Positions 1 through 8,310 of a stretch of DNA of 64,000 nt are shown one piece after another. A program made the translations under genes and the position numbers. Position 1 is the first letter of the stretch, and the number at the start of each line of letters is the position of its first letter. The notes below the pieces were generated by a model. That model saw nothing but the letters and a program-made list of their open reading frames with translations. It ran no database searches and had not been told where the DNA came from. Source of the DNA: Chryseobacterium sp. LJ668 (GTDB lineage Bacteria > Bacteroidota > Bacteroidia > Flavobacteriales > Weeksellaceae). The DNA is taken from NCBI RefSeq assembly GCF_019613955.1, contig NZ_CP080443.1:372001-436000 (forward strand), written 5' to 3'.

Positions 1-762
1 AGAAATTCAGAACCTAATAAGAAAGACGATTTTATATTCGGGTTGCGTCCCGTTTTAGAAGCGATTGAAGCAGGGAAAACGATTGACAAAATTTTTGTAC
101 AGAATGCCCTGCAAGGGGAAATTTTCGCAGAGCTGAAAGCTGTTTTAGCAAAATATAAAATACGTCCCAACTATGTACCTGTTGAAAAACTGAACCGTTT
201 TACGAGAAAAAACCACCAAGGTGTAGTTGCTTTTATTTCAGACGTACCTTTTCATAAAATAGAAAATATTATTCCTGAATTATTTGAGGAAGGAAAAGTA
301 CCGTTCATATTAATTTTAGACAGATTAACTGACGTAAGAAACTTTGGAGCCATTTGCAGAACTGCAGAATGTGTGGGAATTCATGCAGTTGTTATTCCTG
401 AAAAAGGAGGAGCACCGATCAATTCTGATGCGATAAAAACTTCCGCGGGGGCAATGTACAACATTAAAATCTGCAAAGAGAATAATTTGGCTCATGTGGT
501 AGATTATCTTCAGCAAAGCGGAGTTTCTGTATTTTCGGCAACTGAAAAAGCACAAAAACTGATTTACGATGTCAATTTTACAGAACCTTGTGCTATCGTG
601 ATGGGGAATGAAGAAACCGGAATTTCTAAAGAAGTTCTGCATCATTCTGACGAAAAAATAAAACTTCCCATCGAAGGAAAAACTCAGTCATTAAACGTCT
701 CTGTAGCTTGCGGAGCCATTCTTTACGAAGCGATGAGACAAAAATTAGTGAAAATCAATTAA
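1..762 (+). CDS. rlmB: 23S rRNA 2'-O-ribose methyltransferase, RlmB/TrmH (SpoU) family, 5' end outside window
   Basis: SPOUT-fold methyltransferase that 2'-O-methylates an rRNA guanosine. The frame is open from base 1 and the residues before the TTG at 43 (FIFGLRPVLEAI) are the usual family N-terminus, so the true start lies upstream of the window. The SpoU substrate-binding domain (NHQGVVAF) is followed by the SPOUT motifs: ILILDRLTDVRNFGAICRTA (motif 1), IVMGNEETGIS (motif 2) and IEGKTQSLNVSVACGAILYE (motif 3, knot and cofactor site). About 254 residues are visible, near full length. RlmB and other TrmH-type enzymes are hard to tell apart by eye, so the exact target base is inferred. Confidence 0.88.
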   Translation, partial: RNSEPNKKDDFIFGLRPVLEAIEAGKTIDKIFVQNALQGEIFAELKAVLAKYKIRPNYVPVEKLNRFTRKNHQGVVAFISDVPFHKIENIIPELFEEGKVPFILILDRLTDVRNFGAICRTAECVGIHAVVIPEKGGAPINSDAIKTSAGAMYNIKICKENNLAHVVDYLQQSGVSVFSATEKAQKLIYDVNFTEPCAIVMGNEETGISKEVLHHSDEKIKLPIEGKTQSLNVSVACGAILYEAMRQKLVKIN

Positions 763-779
763 TAGTAGTACAATCATTT

Positions 780-1826
780 ATGAAAAATATAGCAGCAATA
801 GCATTGATCTCTTTAGCCATTATTTCATGTAAAAAAGAGACAGCAACGATTACAAAAATAGACCCTAAAACCGGAAAAACGATAACAGTAGAAGTTCCTG
901 CAGATTCTGTGGCTGAAGTGAAAGCAAATCCTGCAATCAAAGACTCTTTGGGTGTTTATACACAGTCTTTTAAGCTTGAAAAAGGTAAAACATATCCTTT
1001 AACGACGTACCAAAGAGACGTGAAAACAATGACTGATCCTCAAGGAAAAACATTGAACGGAACAAGTGAATCTACCGACGAAATGAGTTTTACAGTAAAT
1101 GATGTGAAAAATGGAATTTACGATATTACCATCAATCTGATCGGGAAAAGAAACTCTCAGAGTGCTGATGGAAAAACCATTGTTGTAGACACAAAACAGG
1201 CAATCCCGAAAGAGGACAATCTTAAAATGATCTGGAATGTAAACCGTGCATTGACCGGTAACAAACTGAACATGAAAATGGACAGTAAAGGAAATGTGAT
1301 CTCAATTACAGGTTTTGATGCTATCTATACAAAAATTTCAAACGCACTGGGAACGCTCATCAAAGATGCTAATCAAAAAGCAAGTGCTGTTGCAGGTCTG
1401 AAACAAACCTTTAACGAAAAAGTGCTGAAAGACCAATTTGCAAAAAACCTGACAATTATCCCTAAAAAAGGAGTAAAAATCGGTGAAAAATGGTCGACAA
1501 GCGAAAGTGCTGATGAAACAGGAAAATTTAAGGTAACCTCAAACTATGTTTTGAAAAGTGTAGGAAACGGTATAGCTGAAATATCTATAACTGGAGGAAT
1601 TCCTAAAAAAGAAGAGAAAAAATCTCAAGGCGAGATGACGCACAGCATGAGCAGCGAACTGGCTCAAAACGGAACCATTAAATTTGACCAGAATACAGGC
1701 TGGATCACCAATCAGAATATCACGGTAAAAACTACTCAGATAGAAACAATTTCAGACGGAAAACAGTCTCAGAGTATGAAAAGTGTGTCAAATTCTTCTG
1801 TAATGGTAAATCCTGCTGCTAAATAA
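780..1826 (+). CDS. DUF6263 family lipoprotein
   Basis: 348-residue secreted lipoprotein of unknown function. The ATG at 780 is preferred because a lipoprotein signal peptide follows at once: MKNIAAIALISLAIISCKKE, with Cys17 as the lipidation site. Upstream in-frame starts overlap the methyltransferase gene and would bury this signal. The mature part is hydrophilic and rich in Lys, Thr and Ser, with KGKTYPL near residue 67 and repeated short beta-prone segments (GIYDITINL, KFKVTSNYVL, GIAEISITGG), matching the DUF6263 pattern common in flavobacteria. No catalytic motif is visible. It begins 17 bases after the methyltransferase stop and may be co-transcribed with it. Confidence 0.75.
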   Translation: MKNIAAIALISLAIISCKKETATITKIDPKTGKTITVEVPADSVAEVKANPAIKDSLGVYTQSFKLEKGKTYPLTTYQRDVKTMTDPQGKTLNGTSESTDEMSFTVNDVKNGIYDITINLIGKRNSQSADGKTIVVDTKQAIPKEDNLKMIWNVNRALTGNKLNMKMDSKGNVISITGFDAIYTKISNALGTLIKDANQKASAVAGLKQTFNEKVLKDQFAKNLTIIPKKGVKIGEKWSTSESADETGKFKVTSNYVLKSVGNGIAEISITGGIPKKEEKKSQGEMTHSMSSELAQNGTIKFDQNTGWITNQNITVKTTQIETISDGKQSQSMKSVSNSSVMVNPAAK

Positions 1827-1908
1827 TTATAAAATTTGAAGGTTGAAGAGTTTTTAGCAACTAGAAATGTGTCTTTTGGATCTAACATTACAATTAATTT
1901 GATTGGTT

Positions 1909-2139
1909 ATGAAATTTATTTTTGAGTTAATTCTCGCTACAATTATTATTTTCTTTGTCTGGAATATTTTAAAAAGAGTTTTCTTTAAATCTTTTTATAA
2001 ATACACAGGCTTTAAACCAAATAACGTGCAGAACCAGGAAAATAAAAACTCAAATAAAAATATTGATAAAAAAGTAAAATGGGATGCAGAAACTGTGGAA
2101 TACGAGGAAGTGAAAGATAAAAGTAATGCGAAGCATTAA
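1909..2139 (+). CDS. small membrane protein, DUF4834-like
   Basis: 76-residue protein with one N-terminal transmembrane helix (about residues 3-22) followed by a basic stretch and a charged tail ending in WDAETVEYEEVKD. This layout (membrane anchor, polar linker, conserved acidic xEYEEV end) resembles DUF4834 proteins of Flavobacteriia; function unknown. ATG at 1909 is chosen over the TTG two codons earlier. It lies upstream of the YfhO gene in the same direction. Confidence 0.6.
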   Translation: MKFIFELILATIIIFFVWNILKRVFFKSFYKYTGFKPNNVQNQENKNSNKNIDKKVKWDAETVEYEEVKDKSNAKH

Positions 2140-2144
2140 TGGAT

Positions 2145-2250
2145 CTTGTGAACTTTGCTAAGTGAAATCAAGGATTCGACGAAGTCAAACGCCTTAGCGA
2201 ACTTAAATATATGCATATAGTAGCAAAATAACTTTGCGGACTTTGCATTA
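2145..2250 (+). repeat. intergenic repeat-like element with imperfect inverted arms
   Basis: The spacer between the DUF4834-like gene and the YfhO gene contains AACTTTGCTAAG (2151-2162) and, about 30 bases on, the imperfect complement CTTAGCGAACTT (2193-2204), then CTTTGCGGACTTTGCATTA as a further near-repeat. No ORF fits. The words CTTTGC and CTTAGCGAACTT recur in a way that suggests a dispersed flavobacterial intergenic repeat or degenerate terminator. Copy number cannot be seen from one window. Confidence 0.4.
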
Positions 2251-2322
2251 GAAACAAAAACAAATCTAAACGAATGATTCTTAAAATCAGAATTTCTCAA
2301 TTAATATCTACTGATAACCAAA

Positions 2323-4854
2323 ATGGCAAAAAATAAAAACTTAATTTACATTGCAATTTCCATCGCTGCATTCTTAGTTTTAGCATTTTTATATTCCACT
2401 CCTGTGCTTACGGGAAAGCAGCTTTTCCAACATGATATCGTTCAGTATCGAGGCGGAGCGAAAGAACTTATCGATTACAGAGACACTTACGATAAAGAAA
2501 CATATTGGAGTGATTCTATGTTTGGAGGGATGCCCACTTACCAAATGGGAAGCCGTTTTGATGGTGATATTATTAAAAAATTAGACAGTTACTTGAATAT
2601 TCTTCCGAGACCTGTTAATTATCTTTTCTTATTGTTTTCAGGATTTTTCTTGTTAGGAATGGTCGCAGTAAGAAATTGGAAATATGCGCTTTTGGGAGCC
2701 ACATTTTTTGGTCTTTCTACCTATTTCTACATCATTATAGCAGCCGGACACAACGGAAAAGTCAATACCATTGAATATTTTGCACCGCTTTTAGCCGGAA
2801 TTTTACTGGTGTATATCAGAAAAAAATACGTCCTTGGTTTCATTGTCACCACTCTATTCTTCGGATTGCAGGTGGCTGCCAATCATCCACAGATGACCTA
2901 TTATCTGTTTTTGGGACTGGGATTTTTATTCTTGTCTGAATTAATCAGAGCCATCCAAAAGAAAACACCGATGAAACATTTCATGATCTCATCCGGAATC
3001 ATAGCAGGAGCTTTAGCGATCGGTGTCGGGATGAATTCTCAGCGAATCATGGCCAACTCTGAGTACATTAAAGAAACTGTAAGAGGAAAACAAATTCTCA
3101 ATACAGAAAGCCACACTGCCGGAAATTCGGGAATGGATAAAGAAAGCATACTGATGTGGAGTTACGGTAAACTGGAAACTTTAAATCTTTTCATTCCGAG
3201 ATTGATGGGAGGCGGAAGCCAGGAGCCTGAAGCTGCAGAAATGATGTCTAAAGTTCAGGAGCTGGTACAGGAAAATGTAACTTCTCAAGCAGAAATGGAT
3301 AGGGTCTCTAAAGGTTTTGGAAGCGTAACCTATTGGGGCGACCAACCCGGAACTTCAGGTCCTGCTTATCAGGGAGCTATTATATGTTTTTTAGCCCTTT
3401 TAGGATTCTTTTTTGCATGGAAAAAGTACCGCTACTGGATTCTTGGAGCGACTATTCTGACGATTCTTCTGGCTTGGGGAAGCAACTTTATGCCATTGTC
3501 GGATTTCTTTATTGAATATATTCCTTTTTACAGCAAATTCAGAGCACCATCTTCTATTTTGGTTGTTATTGAATTATTATTTCCTTTAATTGCCATCATT
3601 GGATTGTACAGATTTTATACTGATTTATCTTTGGAAGAAGAATATAAAAAGAAAATTTTGACGTATGTGAGCGGCGGAGTTTTAGGCTTGACATTAATTT
3701 TAATTCTTTTCGGAAAGTCTCTATTAGGCTTCCATACCGATAATGAGAAGACCTATTTACCACCCTTCCTACTAGATTATTTAACAGAAGAAAGATTTAA
3801 ATTATTCAGAATTGATGCAATCAAAGCATTGTTTTACGTGGGAATTACCGCTGCTATTTTATTTTTTAGTTTAAAACAAAAACTGAATCAGAATCTTACT
3901 TTAATTATCATTGGTGTGGTAAGCTTATTTGATTTATGGACAGTCAATAAACGTTATCTGAATGACGATAATTACGTTGACAAAATCTTCGCTGAAAACC
4001 CTTTCCAGACAGAAGGTTCGGATTATCTTGCTGAAAAAGTAGGTGATAATCAAAACCTTCAATCTATTCTGGCAAGTATTCCGGTTAATAAAACTCTGGA
4101 AACAATTGCTGAAAAAGACAAAAAACATTACAGAGTTTACAACCAGGTTTTGGGAGTAACAAGTGAGACCAATACCTCTTATTTTACTTCTTCCATCGGT
4201 GGATATCATGCAGTACGACTGAGACGATATGATGACCTACTGAATGAATATATTTCAAACCCAGACAGCGTAAAAACACCGAAAATATTGAATTTACTGA
4301 ATACAAAGTACATGGTTTTCGGAAATCCACAGGAACCACAGGTTGTCCCGAATCCTAATGCGAACGGAAATGCGTGGTTTGTGAGTGATCTTAAATTTGT
4401 CAATACTCCAGACGAAGAAATAAAATCGCTTGGAAATATTGACTCAAAGAAAACAGCAGTTATCAATGTTTCAGACAAGGCTTATTTTAATGGAAAACAA
4501 GTTCAGCCAGACTCTACCGCTTTTATTAACCTAACAAAATATGAAGCGAATGAATTGGAGTTTAAATCTCAATCGAAAACCCCACAATTAGCTGTTATCT
4601 CAGAGATTTATTATCCCCACGGCTGGAAAATGTTTGTTGATGAAAAAGAAGTTTCGTACATCAAAGCAGATTATCTTTTGCGTGCAGTACACGTTCCGGC
4701 AGGAGAACACAGCATCAGAATGATTTTTGAACCTGAAGTGATTGCTACCGGAAAATGGATTTCTTTGCTATGTTTTGGATTATTTGTTTTATTGAGCGCG
4801 GGTGGATTATATTATATCTACCGCAAAAGAGACGAAAGTAAAACTGCTAATTAG
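2323..4854 (+). CDS. YfhO family membrane protein
   Basis: 843-residue polytopic inner-membrane protein. About a dozen hydrophobic helices occupy residues 8-26, 95-215, 220-240 and 350-530, followed by a large soluble C-terminal region (about 560-810) and a last helix near 813-835. The luminal loop after helix 1 carries DIVQYRGGAKELIDYRD and ETYWSDSMFGGMPTYQ, characteristic of YfhO (a GT-C-like fold; Bacillus YfhO is linked to lipoteichoic acid glycosylation). The substrate in flavobacteria is unknown; sugar transfer from a lipid carrier is inferred. A hypothetical protein and a glycosyltransferase gene follow in the same direction, hinting at envelope glycoconjugate assembly. Confidence 0.85.
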   Translation: MAKNKNLIYIAISIAAFLVLAFLYSTPVLTGKQLFQHDIVQYRGGAKELIDYRDTYDKETYWSDSMFGGMPTYQMGSRFDGDIIKKLDSYLNILPRPVNYLFLLFSGFFLLGMVAVRNWKYALLGATFFGLSTYFYIIIAAGHNGKVNTIEYFAPLLAGILLVYIRKKYVLGFIVTTLFFGLQVAANHPQMTYYLFLGLGFLFLSELIRAIQKKTPMKHFMISSGIIAGALAIGVGMNSQRIMANSEYIKETVRGKQILNTESHTAGNSGMDKESILMWSYGKLETLNLFIPRLMGGGSQEPEAAEMMSKVQELVQENVTSQAEMDRVSKGFGSVTYWGDQPGTSGPAYQGAIICFLALLGFFFAWKKYRYWILGATILTILLAWGSNFMPLSDFFIEYIPFYSKFRAPSSILVVIELLFPLIAIIGLYRFYTDLSLEEEYKKKILTYVSGGVLGLTLILILFGKSLLGFHTDNEKTYLPPFLLDYLTEERFKLFRIDAIKALFYVGITAAILFFSLKQKLNQNLTLIIIGVVSLFDLWTVNKRYLNDDNYVDKIFAENPFQTEGSDYLAEKVGDNQNLQSILASIPVNKTLETIAEKDKKHYRVYNQVLGVTSETNTSYFTSSIGGYHAVRLRRYDDLLNEYISNPDSVKTPKILNLLNTKYMVFGNPQEPQVVPNPNANGNAWFVSDLKFVNTPDEEIKSLGNIDSKKTAVINVSDKAYFNGKQVQPDSTAFINLTKYEANELEFKSQSKTPQLAVISEIYYPHGWKMFVDEKEVSYIKADYLLRAVHVPAGEHSIRMIFEPEVIATGKWISLLCFGLFVLLSAGGLYYIYRKRDESKTAN

Positions 4855-4871
4855 TAAGTTAAAAGCTTCGA

Positions 4872-5222
4872 ATGGATTTAGCAGATTTAGAAACAACAAA
4901 ATTTATTTCTCAAAAAGAATTTGAAATATTCGAAGAAAAACTTAACCAATTAATTGCTAATCAAAAGCTCATCAAAGTTGGTGATGACACATTAAGAAAT
5001 TTTGACTGCTATCTTTATCAGTCTTTTGATAATAATAAAATCTACTGTTTATCTGTTCCTGATAATTCTTGGAGAGGTTTTTTTCTAAATTATGAGAAGG
5101 CTAAAAGGCATATTATAAATTTAAAAAAGCTTGATAAACAGAAATCAACAGGTTGTTTATTTTCTTTATTTCTAATAATCCTAATAACTTTAATAGGAAT
5201 AATTTTTAAAAATTATCTTTAA
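4872..5222 (+). CDS. hypothetical protein with C-terminal membrane anchor
   Basis: 116-residue protein of unrecognised family. The N-terminal 90 residues are hydrophilic (FISQKEFEIFEEKLNQLIA, then DDTLRNFDCYLYQSF) and a single hydrophobic helix at about 95-113 lies near the C-terminus, so it is probably tail-anchored with the soluble part in the cytoplasm. It sits 17 bases after the YfhO gene and ends 1 base before the TTG start of the glycosyltransferase, which suggests one transcript. Confidence 0.6.
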   Translation: MDLADLETTKFISQKEFEIFEEKLNQLIANQKLIKVGDDTLRNFDCYLYQSFDNNKIYCLSVPDNSWRGFFLNYEKAKRHIINLKKLDKQKSTGCLFSLFLIILITLIGIIFKNYL

Positions 5223-5223
5223 A

Positions 5224-6516
5224 TTGACAGAGAAAAAAATCCTTATCATCACCTATTACTGGCCACCTGCAGGTGGACCGGGAGTTCAGCGATGGTTGAA
5301 GTTTGCAAAATATCTCCCTGAATTCGGCTGGAAACCTATTATTTTTACTCCTGAAAATCCAAGCTATCCTTTGATTGATGAAAGTTTGATAAAAGACATT
5401 CCTAAAGATTTAAAAATTATAAAAACTAAAATCTGGGAACCTTATCAATTGGCTGAGAAGCTTAATAAGAGTAATAAAAAATTTAAAGCCGGGCAGTTTG
5501 ATGTAGGGAGTAACCAAAGCTGGAAATCTAAATTATCCATTTGGGTTCGCGGAAATTTTTTCATTCCGGACGCTAGAGTCTTTTGGGTAAATCCTTCTGT
5601 GAAATTTTTAGAAAACTATTTAAAAGAAAATAAAATTGATGTTGTCGTTACTTCCGGGCCGCCGCATTCGCTACATTTGATTGGTTTGAAATTGAAAGAA
5701 AAATTCACTGATATTAAATGGATTGCCGATTTCCGTGATCCTTGGACGGAGATTTCTTATTACAAACATTTAAAACTAACCAATAAATCTGACAAAAAAC
5801 ACCGTCAGCTGGAAAGTGATGTTTTCAAAAACGCAGATATCACATTGGCAACAAGCTATACCGATGCTGAAAATTTCAGGAAAAACGGAGCCAATGCCTT
5901 TTGCATTACCAATGGTTATGATGAAAGTGATGCTTCTGTTCCGCACCCAACCGCTGAAACTCTCTCAAATAAATTCACTTTGAGTTATATAGGAGTTCTT
6001 GAACAGCTAAGAAATCCTCAAAACCTTTGGAAAGCTCTTGATGATTTAATTATCATAAATGCAGATTTTGCTAAGAACTTTAGTCTAAAATTTGCAGGTA
6101 GAATTGATGATAAAATTTTGCAGTCTATTGAAAATTCAAACGTAAAAAATCATATTGATAATCTGGGATATCTGTCACATGACAAAGCAGTTGATGAAAT
6201 GTCAAATTCTTCAATGTTATTGATTACCAACTTCCCGAACGAGTCTTCAAAAGGAATTATTCCGGGGAAAATATTTGAATATCTTGCGACAGGAAAACAG
6301 ATTATTTCTTTTGGCCCGAATGATGCGGATGTTTCAAAAATTTTAGACGAAACGAAGGCCGGAAAACATTTCAGCTATGAAGACTCAGAAGCAGTTAAAA
6401 GTTTTATTCTGGAAAAGTTTGAACTTTGGAAGAGCGGAAATCTATTAGAGAATAAAGGAAATATTCAGAAATTTTCCAGACGAAATTTAACAAAGCAATT
6501 GTCTGAAATATTGTAG
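5224..6516 (+). CDS. glycosyltransferase, GT4-like (GT-B fold)
   Basis: 430-residue glycosyltransferase. The N-terminal Rossmann domain opens with KILIITYYWPPAGGPGVQRW, the classic GT4 glycine-rich entry, then WIADFRDPW near residue 174. The C-terminal nucleotide-sugar domain has FTLSYIGVLEQLRNP, LGYLSHDKAV and SKGIIPGKIFEYLATGKQII, where the E of FEYLATG occupies the EX7E position. A TTG start is used because the previous stop is one base upstream and no ATG lies near. Position behind YfhO suggests a role in polysaccharide or glycolipid synthesis; donor and acceptor are unknown. Confidence 0.85.
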   Translation: MTEKKILIITYYWPPAGGPGVQRWLKFAKYLPEFGWKPIIFTPENPSYPLIDESLIKDIPKDLKIIKTKIWEPYQLAEKLNKSNKKFKAGQFDVGSNQSWKSKLSIWVRGNFFIPDARVFWVNPSVKFLENYLKENKIDVVVTSGPPHSLHLIGLKLKEKFTDIKWIADFRDPWTEISYYKHLKLTNKSDKKHRQLESDVFKNADITLATSYTDAENFRKNGANAFCITNGYDESDASVPHPTAETLSNKFTLSYIGVLEQLRNPQNLWKALDDLIIINADFAKNFSLKFAGRIDDKILQSIENSNVKNHIDNLGYLSHDKAVDEMSNSSMLLITNFPNESSKGIIPGKIFEYLATGKQIISFGPNDADVSKILDETKAGKHFSYEDSEAVKSFILEKFELWKSGNLLENKGNIQKFSRRNLTKQLSEIL

Positions 6517-6526
6517 CAACCGGTTA

Positions 6527-7165
6527 TTAAATTGTCCAGCGGTCATTAACAACTGCAACCAGATAATACTTTCCTTGAAACTCTTCAAAGATCAAACGCA
6601 GGGTATTCCAATCCATCTCGTTGTTTTTCCCTGTGCCCTGTATATAATTTTCTGTAAAATCGGTATCAGGATAAATTTCCTTTAAATTGTTCAGCGAATT
6701 TCCACCAGCCTGAAATTCATTGGCAGAATAACTTGCATTCGTAAAATCTTTCACAAAAACCCAGTCTTTTAAGTATTGATTAACGGTTGCTTTATATGGA
6801 TCTCCTGAGCCGTCTCTTGCGCCCCAGGTAAAGATAGTTTTAGTTGGTTGATATTTTATAAAATCTGGTTTGGTAAAATGTTTGTCTTCATTAATGCTGG
6901 TAAATGCATACATAGAAAAACGAACTCCTTTTTCAGGGTGAATAAATTCTGCAAAAGACTTATAATTTTTATTTTTTAATATGATAAGAATTTCATCGTT
7001 GATCTTTCTCAAATCCTCTTTTTTAGATTCCGGATCTGTTCCGGCAATTTCTGAAGCTTTTGTTTTCTGGCTTGTAGAATCCTGCAATACTTTATCAGTT
7101 TTGGCCTCATTCTTTTTACAGCCTGCAAAAAAAAGCAGAACGACCAATAAAAATATGTTCTTCAT
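6527..7165 (-). CDS. lipoprotein of unknown function
   Basis: 212-residue predicted lipoprotein. Starting at the ATG at 7165 gives MKNIFLLVVLLFFAGCKKNE, with a lipobox (FAGC) and Cys16; the in-frame extension to 7207 would bury it. After a Lys/Ser/Thr-rich linker comes a compact domain (about residues 55-212) with LIILKNKNYKSFAEFIHPEKGVRFS, a pattern seen in uncharacterised flavobacterial periplasmic proteins. It ends 10 bases from the convergent glycosyltransferase gene. No catalytic motif is visible. Confidence 0.7.
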   Translation of the reverse strand: MKNIFLLVVLLFFAGCKKNEAKTDKVLQDSTSQKTKASEIAGTDPESKKEDLRKINDEILIILKNKNYKSFAEFIHPEKGVRFSMYAFTSINEDKHFTKPDFIKYQPTKTIFTWGARDGSGDPYKATVNQYLKDWVFVKDFTNASYSANEFQAGGNSLNNLKEIYPDTDFTENYIQGTGKNNEMDWNTLRLIFEEFQGKYYLVAVVNDRWTI

Positions 7166-7227
7166 TTTTGAAACTTTACTTCTTACAACGACCAAAACTG
7201 ATGCCATAAATTGACTAAATTTGTTCT

Positions 7228-8199
7228 ATGGAAATTTTGGATATTCTCATCATCGGAGCAGGACCCATCGGTCTCAACTGCGCACTTGAAGCAAAGAAAA
7301 ACAACCTCAGCTATTTAATTATTGAGAAAGGGACGATTGTCAACTCATTGTACAATTATCCTTTGTACATGAGGTTTTTTTCGACAGCTGAAAAGCTGGA
7401 AATTGATGAAATCCCTTTTATTTCTGCTGCTCCAAAACCTGGGCGACAAGATGCTCTGGAGTATTATCAGGGAATTGCAAGACATAAAAACCTGAATATT
7501 AATCTATATGAAAAGGTTTTACATATTTCTAAAAGAGAAGAAGAAGTCTTTGAAATTGAAACTTCAAAATCAAAATATCTGGCAAAAAACGTTATAATTT
7601 CCACAGGATTTTATGACCTACCGAATTTAATGAATATTCCTGGTGAAAATCTGGAAAAGGTAAAACATTATTACACCGAGCCCTATCCATACGCAAAACA
7701 GAAAATTGTCGTTGTCGGATCGAGCAATTCATCGGTTGATGCTGCCTTGGAAACTTACCGAAAAGGTGCGGAAGTTACAATGATCATCCGTCATTCTGAA
7801 ATTTCTGAAAACGTGAAATATTGGGTAAAACCTGACATTGAAAACCGGATCGCAGAAGGAAGTATAAAAGCACACTTCAATTCTGAATTATTAGAAATTA
7901 AAGAATACTCCGTTATTTTTAAAGATAAAAATGGTGATTTACATGAAATTGAAAATGATTTTGTCCTCGCAATGACTGGCTATCTTCCCGATTTTGATTT
8001 TCTTAAAAATGCAGGAATAGATCTTCAGGAAGAATGCCTAAAACCTGCTTACAATTCAGATACGATGGAAACCAATATTCCGAATCTGTATCTTGCGGGA
8101 GTTGTGTGTGGAGGAAAAGATACCCATCTTTGGTTTATTGAAAATTCAAGAATTCATGCGGAGATGATTGTAAATAATATTCATTTAAAGGATGAATAG
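7228..8199 (+). CDS. ypdA: YpdA family putative bacillithiol disulfide reductase
   Basis: 323-residue FAD/NAD(P)-binding oxidoreductase. The FAD Rossmann motif IIGAGPIGLNCALEA is at residues 8-22, the YpdA-typical LYNYPLYMRFFSTAEKLEI follows, and a second nucleotide-binding motif VVVGSSNSSVDAALE is at about 164-178. The C-terminal NLYLAGVVCGG is the FAD-closing segment. There is no CxxC redox pair, as expected for YpdA, which reduces bacillithiol disulfide with NADPH in Firmicutes. It implies that this bacterium makes bacillithiol, but no bsh genes are in the window. A -7-like TAAATTTG at 7216-7223 sits just 4 bases before the ATG, so the leader would be very short. Confidence 0.88.
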   Translation: MEILDILIIGAGPIGLNCALEAKKNNLSYLIIEKGTIVNSLYNYPLYMRFFSTAEKLEIDEIPFISAAPKPGRQDALEYYQGIARHKNLNINLYEKVLHISKREEEVFEIETSKSKYLAKNVIISTGFYDLPNLMNIPGENLEKVKHYYTEPYPYAKQKIVVVGSSNSSVDAALETYRKGAEVTMIIRHSEISENVKYWVKPDIENRIAEGSIKAHFNSELLEIKEYSVIFKDKNGDLHEIENDFVLAMTGYLPDFDFLKNAGIDLQEECLKPAYNSDTMETNIPNLYLAGVVCGGKDTHLWFIENSRIHAEMIVNNIHLKDE

Positions 8200-8217
8200 T
8201 GAAACGTCTTCAATTTC

Positions 8218-8276
8218 TTATTCCGTATGAATCTCAGCTGCAAAAATAAGATTCTGTTTAGAATCCTACGGAATAA
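8218..8276. terminator. inverted repeat between convergent genes
   Basis: TTATTCCGTA (8218-8227) is complemented exactly by TACGGAATAA (8267-8276), with further partial pairing inside (GAATCT against AGATTC and AGAATCC). It lies between the ends of the ypdA and TonB-receptor genes, where a bidirectional terminator is expected. The form also resembles palindromic dispersed repeats of Bacteroidetes genomes. Confidence 0.5.
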
Positions 8277-8310
8277 CAAACTGTATGCTATAAAAAGAAT
8301 ATTAATATTT

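Noticed and set aside
325..645. Minus-strand 106-codon ORF inside the rRNA methyltransferase gene
   Set aside because: Antisense to a well-supported conserved gene, with no domain or start context.
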